The notes under the pieces were generated by a model that was given only the letters and a program-made list of their open reading frames with translations, did no database searches and was not told the DNA's origin. A program made the translations under genes and the position numbers. A stretch of 5,945 bases of DNA from Armatimonadota bacterium. Its GTDB lineage: Bacteria > Sysuimicrobiota > Sysuimicrobiia > Sysuimicrobiales > JACQTN01. Every line of letters starts with the position of its first letter. The stretch's first letter is position 1. The stretch lies in NCBI GenBank assembly GCA_016210785.1, contig JACQTN010000588.1:1-5945 (forward strand). Reading direction: 5' to 3'. Shown piece after piece: positions 1-4,963 of this stretch.

Positions 1-141
1 CACCCGCCCCCGTACTCCTGACTCGACCCATCATGCGATCGATGAAGGGAGGCTGAGGCATTGGGAAGGCAGGTGGGAAATCTTGGGCATCTTACCACAA
101 CGTCCGCAGCGGAGTTTACGCAGCTCCGGGGGTAGAGCGAT
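1..141. other. 5' leader region, no supported gene
   Basis: No gene can be supported here. An open frame entering from the left (bases 3-56, ending in the residues MRSMKGG and a TGA at 54-56) could be the tail of an upstream plus-strand gene, but too little is visible to identify it. A second frame stops at 19-21. I see no convincing -35/-10 pair and no hairpin followed by a T-run. A purine-rich AAGGGAGG at 45-52 lies 90 bases from the first main gene, too far to serve it. The long minus-strand open frame crossing this stretch is antisense to the amidase and is not a gene. Confidence 0.5.
61..135 (+). CDS. possible leader peptide, 24 aa (weak)
   Basis: This is a small open frame with a TTG start, preceded by a good Shine-Dalgarno sequence (AAGGGAGG at 45-52, 8-base spacer). 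It ends in TAG at 133-135, 6 bases before the amidase ATG and in the same frame as it. The peptide begins MGRQVGNLGH and ends TQLRG; it has no run of any one amino acid that would suggest attenuation. It could be a translated leader that delivers ribosomes to the weakly preceded amidase start, the relic of an N-terminal extension cut by a stop, or chance. A TTG start and short length keep confidence low. Confidence 0.2.
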   Translation: MGRQVGNLGHLTTTSAAEFTQLRG

Positions 142-1038
142 ATGACGCGTTCTGTTCGCATTGCCGCCATCCAACTCGGGCCGGCGGACGAGGACCGCCG
201 GGCGCACCTGACGCGCATGGTGAGGTTGTTGGATGAAGCCTGCCGCCAGGGCGCGCAGATCGCCTGCTTCCCCGAACTCGCCCTCACTCCGTACTTCGCC
301 GGGACCCCGGACCGCGACGTGGAGGGCTACTTCGACGTTCTCCCGGGCCCCGCGGCGGAGCCCTTGCTGGTCTGCGCGCGGCGGCACGAGGTGAGTCTCA
401 TTCTTCCTTATGCCGAGCGCGACGGCGCGACGGGGTACAACACCGCGCTGGTCGTAGGGCCCGACGGCGTGGTGGTCGGGCGGTACCGCAAGGTCCACCT
501 GCCGGGCAGCTTCCCGCCCCCACCCGACCCGCCGCTCAGCACGTACGAGCGAGTGCACTTCGCGCCGGGCAACCTGGGATTTCCCGTCTTCTCGCTCCCC
601 CCGGCCCGCATCGGTCTCCAGATCTGCTTCGACCAGAGCTTCCCGGAAGGGTTCCGCGCGCTGGTCCTGCAGGGCGCGGAGATCATCTTCTGTCCGACCA
701 ACGCGTTCCGGTTCGAGAGCGACGTCAACCGTGCCGGACTCGGCGGTGACATCATGCCCCGCGTGCGCGCCTTCGAGAACGGCGTGTTCGTGGTGCGGGT
801 GATGAAGCGCGGGGTGGAGCGCGGGAGGAGGTTTGTTGGGACGACGACGGTGGCCGGGCCACGGGGGGATCCGATCGCTTCCTCTGAGACCGACGGCGAC
901 GAGACCGTCCTGGCGACCCTTGATCTGGACGACGTGGTGGAGGCGCGGCGGCGCTTTCCCTGGCCGCGCGACCGCCGCCCGGAACTCTACGGCGTGCTGG
1001 CCGGCGCTCCGCCACATCGAGGAGGGATGTCCCCGTGA
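142..1038 (+). CDS. nitrilase-superfamily amidase, N-carbamoyl-D-amino-acid hydrolase-like
   Basis: A 298-residue carbon-nitrogen hydrolase. The family's Glu-Lys-Cys triad is plain: E45 in FPELALTPYF, K117 in YRKVHLPG and C162 in GLQICFDQSFPE. The second conserved Glu is probably E136 in YERVHFAPG. Spacing of the triad, the block FAPGNLGFPV and the C-terminal pattern TLDLDDVVEARRRF...RPELYG resemble Agrobacterium N-carbamoyl-D-amino-acid amidohydrolase, which is about 304 residues, so the protein looks full length. That enzyme hydrolyses N-carbamoyl amino acids to amino acid, CO2 and ammonia, the last step of hydantoin use. Beta-ureidopropionase or another amide substrate remains possible. 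No signal peptide, so cytoplasmic. The ATG at 142 gives the expected N-terminus (VRIAAIQ) and an in-frame TAG at 133-135 excludes extension; its ribosome site (G-run at 128-132) is weak. The stop overlaps the next gene's start. Confidence 0.92.
   Translation: MTRSVRIAAIQLGPADEDRRAHLTRMVRLLDEACRQGAQIACFPELALTPYFAGTPDRDVEGYFDVLPGPAAEPLLVCARRHEVSLILPYAERDGATGYNTALVVGPDGVVVGRYRKVHLPGSFPPPPDPPLSTYERVHFAPGNLGFPVFSLPPARIGLQICFDQSFPEGFRALVLQGAEIIFCPTNAFRFESDVNRAGLGGDIMPRVRAFENGVFVVRVMKRGVERGRRFVGTTTVAGPRGDPIASSETDGDETVLATLDLDDVVEARRRFPWPRDRRPELYGVLAGAPPHRGGMSP
1019..1026 (+). promoter_or_regulatory. Shine-Dalgarno for the MlrC gene
   Basis: GAGGAGGG lies inside the last codons of the amidase gene, 8 bases before the GTG start at 1035. 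It decides that GTG as the start. Together with the GTGA overlap of start and stop it implies translational coupling of the two genes. Confidence 0.8.
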
Positions 1039-2516
1039 AGATCGCGATCGGTGAGATCAGCCACGAGACCAACACCTTCTGCACGCTGGCCACGGGGATG
1101 GACGCGTTCCTCGGTGTGTGGGGCGAGGTGCTCACCGGGGACGAGATGTTTGACCACTACCGGGGGACCAACAGCGTGGTGGGCGGGTTCCTGGAAGGAT
1201 GCCGGGAGGCCCGGCTGCAGGTGGTGCCCACGTTGTCGGCGCGGGCGTGGCCGTCCGGCATGGTCTCCCGGGAGGCGCACGAGCACTTCCGCGACCGGCT
1301 CATCGACGCCATCGCGGCGGTCGACGGACTGGACGGGATCCTGCTGGCGCTGCACGGCGCCATGGTGGCGGACGGGTACACCGATCCCGAGAGCGATATC
1401 CTCACGCGGCTGCGGGCGCGGCTGGGCCCGAAGATCCCCGTCTTCATCGTCCTCGACCTGCACGGCAACATCGCTCCGCCCACCGTGGGGGCGTGCGATC
1501 TGCTCCTGGGCTACAATACCTATCCGCACGTGGACACCGGCGAGCGCGGCGCGGAGGCGGCGGCGCTATTGGCCCTGCGGCTGCGCGGCGACCTGCGCCC
1601 CGCCGCGGCCATCGTCCGGCCGCCGCTGCTGCTGCCCAGCATGAACATGCGCACCACCGGCGGGCCCATGGCCACGCTCTTCGCGGAAGTGCGCGAGGCG
1701 GAGCGGCGGCCCGGCGTCGTGGACATCTCCCTGTTCGGCGGCTTTCCGTACGCCGACATCCCGGAGGCCGGCGCGTCCATCATCTGCACCACCAACGGGA
1801 ACCCCGAGCAGGCGCGCACCCTCGCCGAAAAGTTTGCCCGCCGCATGTGGGACCTGCGGCACGAGTTCATCGTGGAGGTGACGCCCGCGGAGGAGGCGCT
1901 GCGCCAGGCCCTGGCCTCGCCGGAGTGGCCGGTGGTGCTGGCCGACGTGGCCGACAACCCGGGGAGCGGGGGCGCGGGTGACACCACAACGCTCTTGCGG
2001 CTGCTGGTGGAGGGCAAGGTGGAGCGCTCCACGGTGGCGACCATCTACGATCCGGAGACGGTGGCGCAGGCGGTGGAGGCCGGGGTGGGCGCCACGCGGG
2101 GGTTCCGCATCGGCGGGAAGACCTATCCCGCTCACGGCGGACCGGTAGAGGTGGAGGCGTACGTGCGAACCCTCTCCGACGGGATCTGTTCCTACAAGGG
2201 GCCGCTGGGGCGCGGGCAGCAGATCGCCATGGGCCGCACCGCGGTGCTGGTGGTCAACGGCGTGGAGGTGGTGGTGACGGAGCGGCGGCTCAGCCCCAAC
2301 GATCCGGAGGTGCTGCGCAGCGTGGGCATCGAGCCGTCGCAGCGTCGCGTCATGGCGTTGAAAGTCAAAGGGCACTTCCGCGCCAACTTCGAGGGTGTCA
2401 TGAAGAAGGTGATCGACGTGGACGCGCCCGGGTTCTCTCGCCTGGACCTGAGCGGATTCGAGTACCGGCACGTGCGCCGTCCCATCTTCCCGCTCGATCC
2501 GGATGTGACATACTGA
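1035..2516 (+). CDS. M81-family metallopeptidase, MlrC (microcystinase C)-like
   Basis: A 493-residue cytoplasmic protein with the two-part MlrC architecture: an N-terminal DUF1485/M81 region (about 1-290) and an MlrC C-terminal domain (about 300-480). Family blocks are HETNTF (10-15), LHGAMV (106-111), VLDLHGN (139-145), GYNTYPHVDTGERG (159-172), GGFPYADIPEAG (235-246) and DVADNPGSGGAGDTT (304-318). The acid and histidine residues in LDLHGN and YPHVDTGERG are the likely zinc ligands, but I assign them by motif only. MlrC of microcystin degraders cleaves the linear tetrapeptide next to D-Glu; most homologues live where microcystin is irrelevant and have unknown substrates, so the name marks the family, not the activity. 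Length is normal. GTG start at 1035 gives MKIAIGEISHETNTF, typical of the family, and overlaps the amidase TGA by 4 bases (GTGA), so the two are almost certainly one operon. Leucine is mostly CTG. Confidence 0.94.
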   Translation: MKIAIGEISHETNTFCTLATGMDAFLGVWGEVLTGDEMFDHYRGTNSVVGGFLEGCREARLQVVPTLSARAWPSGMVSREAHEHFRDRLIDAIAAVDGLDGILLALHGAMVADGYTDPESDILTRLRARLGPKIPVFIVLDLHGNIAPPTVGACDLLLGYNTYPHVDTGERGAEAAALLALRLRGDLRPAAAIVRPPLLLPSMNMRTTGGPMATLFAEVREAERRPGVVDISLFGGFPYADIPEAGASIICTTNGNPEQARTLAEKFARRMWDLRHEFIVEVTPAEEALRQALASPEWPVVLADVADNPGSGGAGDTTTLLRLLVEGKVERSTVATIYDPETVAQAVEAGVGATRGFRIGGKTYPAHGGPVEVEAYVRTLSDGICSYKGPLGRGQQIAMGRTAVLVVNGVEVVVTERRLSPNDPEVLRSVGIEPSQRRVMALKVKGHFRANFEGVMKKVIDVDAPGFSRLDLSGFEYRHVRRPIFPLDPDVTY

Positions 2517-2557
2517 CGTACAGGAGGAGCGGGGGCGGGCCGGCGCGAGGGCACTGG
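2517..2557. other. convergent gap with orphan Shine-Dalgarno
   Basis: Forty-one bases separate the MlrC stop from the stop of the convergent BsuPI-domain gene. AGGAGGAG at 2522-2529 is a near-perfect ribosome site on the plus strand, yet no ATG, GTG or TTG follows within usual range. The first ATG, at 2568, opens only a 27-codon frame antisense to the next gene. No T-tailed hairpin terminator is visible for either strand. Confidence 0.6.
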
Positions 2558-3040
2558 CTACGGGCCGATGGTGAAGGGCAGGGGCGGCAGCGCCAGGCTG
2601 CGCGGGCTGTCAGGCGGGAGGCGCCCCAAGAAGATCGCCTGCGCCTGGTAGCGGCCCGGCGCCACGCGCCCGCCGCCGCGGTCGCGCTGGTCCCAGGCGA
2701 TGACAAACCGGGTGGCTTCTCCCTGCTTCAGCGTCAGGTGCGTCACGACCTGGGCGAACACCTTGTCCTCTGACCACCGCCAGACTTCTGCGCCGCCGTC
2801 ACGGGAGATGGACAGGTCGTAGCGCTGGGCAGTCGGAAAGACAAAGGCCACGGGTGCTTCGCCCCGGTTCCTCACCGTCAGGGTCAGCTCCACGCGTTCT
2901 CCCGGCGCGAAGGCCGGCCTGGGTAGCGTTGCCTCGTAAATGACAGTGCGCTCCGCATGCTCCACCCTGACCGGCGAGGCCGCCCCAGCCAGTGCTGCCG
3001 CACTCACGATCGTCATCAGCGAGACCAGAGCGATCCGCAC
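2558..3040 (-). CDS. exported BsuPI-domain protein
   Basis: A 160-residue protein with an apparent signal peptide (MRIALVSLMTIVSAAALAGA, cleavage near residue 20-22) followed by one beta-rich domain. It carries the blocks of the BsuPI family: LTVRNRGEAPVAFVFP (54-69), RYDLSI (73-78), EVWRWSEDKVFAQ (85-97), LKQGEA (104-109), IAWDQ (114-118) and APGRYQAQAIFLG (127-139). The founding member, from Bacillus subtilis, inhibits an intracellular serine protease. Here the signal peptide puts the domain outside the cytoplasm, so protease inhibition cannot be assumed; the fold may simply be an envelope beta-sandwich. The start is a GTG; an ATG ten bases upstream is in another frame, and AAAGGG 11-12 bases before the GTG is only a moderate ribosome site. 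The n-region has a single charge, so an internal ATG at residue 9 is less likely. It lies 58 bases downstream of the barrel gene on the same strand and is probably co-transcribed with it. Confidence 0.82.
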   Translation of the reverse strand: MRIALVSLMTIVSAAALAGAASPVRVEHAERTVIYEATLPRPAFAPGERVELTLTVRNRGEAPVAFVFPTAQRYDLSISRDGGAEVWRWSEDKVFAQVVTHLTLKQGEATRFVIAWDQRDRGGGRVAPGRYQAQAIFLGRLPPDSPRSLALPPLPFTIGP

Positions 3041-3098
3041 GTTCGTTCATCCCTTTCGCGTCACCGAAAGACTTGTGCCGGTGTTGCGAGTCGCGTGC

Positions 3099-3911
3099 TC
3101 AGAAGGTCGTCGACAGCGAGAGCGACGCCGCCGGCGGATTGCCCCAGGCGCGCAGGACGATGTGCATCCGGCCCCGGCGGGTCCCTACCTCTGCCGCCGC
3201 CTCGTGAGAATTCGCAGCCAGCGCCCAGAACCACGCGCCGCGGTCCTGGCTCACCCGCAGCGTCTGGAACGTGCCGATTTCCAGGCTACCTGGCCGTCGT
3301 GTCTCCCAGGCCTGATACCCCGCCGAGAGCCGCAGCCCCGCCCAGCGCGCGTCCACGTGGAGTCCCGCGCCCGCGTGATCCGCGCCCTCTTCCCGCCGCT
3401 GCGTGAGCGTGAGACGAACCGACGCGTCCTGCCAGGGCCGGTAGATCGTCTCCGCGTCGGTGGAGGTGGCGGAGGGTTCGGCCCGCACCGCGGTGCGCAG
3501 TGACAGGCGGGCGTGGGGCGCGTAGTGCAGGCTCACGCGCGTGTGGCCCGCCGTCCCGCCGTCGACGCGGCCCACGCTCAGCGCCAGCGCCGGTGCCGGC
3601 ACATAGCGCAGCTCGTACGCGTAGCTCTCATAGGAGTAGCGCGTGCCGTATTGCGCGAACTCGATCTGCTGCCCGTGGAGGCTCAGGCTGAGCGACGGAC
3701 TGATCCGGTACTGGAGGCTGTCATTGTCGATGAGGCTCCCCGGATTCCACTGTGGGGCGCCGTAGAGCCAGGGCGGCCGCGGGCGGGACGGGGCCAGCGG
3801 GACGAACGCCAGCGGGAGGTCCGACGTTGACGCCAAGCCCGTGGCCGCGCCGCTCCAGCCGCAGAGACCGGCGACGAGGAGCGCTGGCAGCATCCACCGG
3901 CGTGTCTTCAC
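3099..3911 (-). CDS. putative outer-membrane beta-barrel protein
   Basis: I do not recognise a named family. With a GTG start at 3911 the product is 270 residues: a classic signal peptide (MKTRRW, then LPALLVAGLCGW, likely cleavage near ATGLA at 23-27), a short Pro-rich linker, then a region of short segments with alternating hydrophobic and polar residues separated by turns, such as RISPSLSLSLHGQQ, YAYELRYVPA, TRVSLHYAP, GLRLSAGYQAWE and MHIVLRAWG. It ends in LSLSTTF; a terminal Phe with alternating residues is the usual outer-membrane assembly signal of diderms. The only cysteine in the leader lacks a proper lipobox. The start at 3911 is preferred because GGAGGCAGG lies just upstream and the leader begins with charged residues; the longer reading from 3947 would add 12 unlikely residues and run into a hairpin. 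It sits between the hydro-lyase and BsuPI genes, all minus strand. A soluble beta-rich exported protein is the alternative. Confidence 0.62.
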   Translation of the reverse strand: MKTRRWMLPALLVAGLCGWSGAATGLASTSDLPLAFVPLAPSRPRPPWLYGAPQWNPGSLIDNDSLQYRISPSLSLSLHGQQIEFAQYGTRYSYESYAYELRYVPAPALALSVGRVDGGTAGHTRVSLHYAPHARLSLRTAVRAEPSATSTDAETIYRPWQDASVRLTLTQRREEGADHAGAGLHVDARWAGLRLSAGYQAWETRRPGSLEIGTFQTLRVSQDRGAWFWALAANSHEAAAEVGTRRGRMHIVLRAWGNPPAASLSLSTTF

Positions 3912-3940
3912 GGCGATCCTGCCTCCCGAGGCCCCCGCGT

Positions 3941-3978
3941 CACGCACGTCCGTGGTGTCCGCACCACCAGCGTGCGTG
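3941..3978 (-). repeat. two-tier inverted repeat / hairpin
   Basis: CACGCACG (3941-3948) pairs perfectly with CGTGCGTG (3971-3978). Inside it, GTGGTG (3952-3957) pairs with CACCAC (3962-3967) around a TCCG tetraloop. A symmetric 3 x 3 internal loop separates the 8-bp and 6-bp helices. It lies in the 73-base gap between the hydro-lyase stop and the barrel start, on the transcribed minus strand. No T-run follows in the direction of transcription, so a classical intrinsic terminator is not supported; an RNA processing or stability element, a Rho-assisted pause or a protein-binding dyad are options. Confidence 0.65.
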
Positions 3979-3984
3979 CTTCTG

Positions 3985-4791
3985 TCACAGCACGGCCAGG
4001 TCGCTGTCTCGCATGTCGGTCAGGAACATGTGCCCGGGCGCGTGGGTGATCATGAACGGCGGCTTCGCCCGCATCGCCACCGCCTGGGGCGTCACCCCGC
4101 ACGCCCAGAAGACCGGGGCCTCGCCGGGCTCGAACGCCGTGAGGTCACCGAAGTCGGGCCGGTTGAGATCGGCGATGCCGATCTGCCGGGGATCACCCAC
4201 GTGCACCGGCGCGCCGTGCGCGCCGGGGAAGCGCGAGGTCACCTGCACCGCGCGCACCACCTGCGCGGCGCGGATCGCCCGCATGGAGACCACCATCGGC
4301 CCGTAGAACGCCCCCGCCGGGCGGCACTCGATCGAGGTGATGTACATTGAAACGTTACATCCGCGGTCGATGTGGCGCAGCGGGATGCCGGCGTCGATGA
4401 GCGCCGCCTCAAACGTGAAGCTACACCCCAGCAGGAACGCCACCAGGTCGGGCTGCCACAGGTCGCGGATGTCGGTGCGTTCCTCCGCCAGCACGCCGTC
4501 GCGGTACACGCGGTAGCGCGGCAGGTCCACGCGCAGGTCGGCGCCCGCAACGACGCCGCGCGGTTCGGGATCGCCGGGCTCGGTCACCTCCAGCAGGGGG
4601 CAGGGACGGGGGTTGCGCTGGCAGAAAAGAAGGAAGTCGAAGGCGAGGTCCCGGGGCAGGATGACCAGGTTGGTCTGGACGTAACCCGGGGCCAGGCCCG
4701 CGGTCGGCCGGCGCCACTCGCCCTCCCGAATGATCTGCCGGATCTCGCGCGGGGACCGGCCGGCTAGCTCGGTGTGCGCCATCACCGCCAT
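3985..4791 (-). CDS. putative hydro-lyase, DUF1445 / YcsI (UPF0317) family
   Basis: A 268-residue cytoplasmic protein matching the DUF1445 family over its whole length. Hallmark blocks are GYVQTNLVILP (36-46), FCQRNPRPCPLLEVTEPG (56-73), DLPRYRVYRDG (89-99), LVAFLLGCSFTFE (116-128), GPMVVSMR (164-171), TSRFPGAHGAPVHVGDP (185-201), PVFWACGVTPQ (226-236) and ITHAPGHMFLTD (248-259). Annotated members are called putative hydro-lyases; the bacterial reaction is not firmly known. Two established links matter: B. subtilis ycsI lies in the gene cluster with the 5-oxoprolinase subunits (PxpABC), and mammalian D-glutamate cyclase, which interconverts D-Glu and 5-oxo-D-proline, carries a DUF1445 domain. 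A role in 5-oxoproline or D-Glu metabolism is therefore the best inference. The ATG at 4791 has GGGAGG 8 bases upstream and is preferred over the in-frame ATG at residue 4. It diverges from the hydantoinase gene and leads the minus-strand trio. Confidence 0.92.
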   Translation of the reverse strand: MAVMAHTELAGRSPREIRQIIREGEWRRPTAGLAPGYVQTNLVILPRDLAFDFLLFCQRNPRPCPLLEVTEPGDPEPRGVVAGADLRVDLPRYRVYRDGVLAEERTDIRDLWQPDLVAFLLGCSFTFEAALIDAGIPLRHIDRGCNVSMYITSIECRPAGAFYGPMVVSMRAIRAAQVVRAVQVTSRFPGAHGAPVHVGDPRQIGIADLNRPDFGDLTAFEPGEAPVFWACGVTPQAVAMRAKPPFMITHAPGHMFLTDMRDSDLAVL

Positions 4792-4823
4792 GGGATCATC
4801 CTCCCTGGTCTCGCCTTTCCAGG

Positions 4824-4831
4824 AGTATAGT
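4824..4831. promoter_or_regulatory. overlapping back-to-back -10-like elements
   Basis: AGTATAGT reads TATAGT on the plus strand (4826-4831) and TATACT on the minus strand (4829-4824), each one mismatch from TATAAT and sharing the central TATA. It is the only AT-rich island in the gap. It would place a hydro-lyase transcript start about 25 bases from its ATG, and a hydantoinase transcript with a leader of about 125 bases. No good -35 hexamer is seen at 16-18 bases on either side, so the call is tentative. Confidence 0.4.
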
Positions 4832-4918
4832 TGGCCGGAGCGATCACGACTCCCTGCCTGTGAGGAACCGCGCGCGTGTCGGGGAAAGCACTCACTGCGG
4901 CCCGGGACTCCCCCCTCA

Positions 4919-4951
4919 CCCTACCCTCTCCCCGGGCGGGAGAGGGGTAAG
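4919..4951. repeat. GC-rich intergenic palindrome (REP-like)
   Basis: CCCTCTCCC (4924-4932) pairs perfectly with GGGAGAGGG (4938-4946) around a 5-base loop. With G4947 bulged, TA (4922-4923) pairs with TA (4948-4949), extending the helix. The left flank CCCCTCACCCTA resembles a palindromic repeat seen between genes in many GC-rich bacteria; a frame through it gives the peptide PHPTLSPGGRG, of a type often met as spurious N-terminal annotation. The right edge abuts the hydantoinase ribosome site, so folding in the mRNA could limit access to it. No T-tail, so not a standard terminator. Confidence 0.6.
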
Positions 4952-4963
4952 AGGTATCTTGGT

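Larger units (their letters stand above)
4792..4963. promoter_or_regulatory. divergent intergenic control region
   Basis: These 172 bases separate the divergently transcribed hydro-lyase and hydantoinase A genes and must hold control signals for both unless transcription reads in from elsewhere. They contain the hydro-lyase Shine-Dalgarno (revcomp GGGAGG, about 4800-4805), overlapping -10-like hexamers at 4824-4831, a loose GGAG-N9-CTCC dyad at 4837-4853, the GC-rich palindrome at 4919-4951 and the hydantoinase Shine-Dalgarno AAGAGG at 4949-4954, 9 bases before its ATG. Confidence 0.6.

Noticed and set aside
61..94. TTGGGA followed by ATCTTA-like sequence as a sigma-70 promoter
   Set aside because: Spacing and -10 match are poor; nothing better than chance in this composition.
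31..1017. 328-codon minus-strand open frame opposite the amidase
   Set aside because: Arg/Ala/Gly/Pro-rich translation with no family pattern; a by-product of GC-rich codons in the clearly real plus-strand gene.
1199..2471. Long alternative frames on both strands within MlrC (260 and 301 codons)
   Set aside because: Low-complexity translations; the MlrC frame carries every family motif across the same bases.
2568..2651. 27-codon plus-strand ORF after MlrC
   Set aside because: Too far from the orphan Shine-Dalgarno and antisense to the BsuPI coding sequence.
2799..3050. ATG-started minus-strand frame at 3050
   Set aside because: Out of frame with the BsuPI domain, cysteine- and glycine-rich without family features; the GTG at 3040 gives a signal peptide and domain.
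3912..3947. Upstream GTG start (3947) for the barrel gene
   Set aside because: Adds 12 residues before the charged n-region, starts inside the hairpin and covers the best ribosome site, which fits the GTG at 3911.
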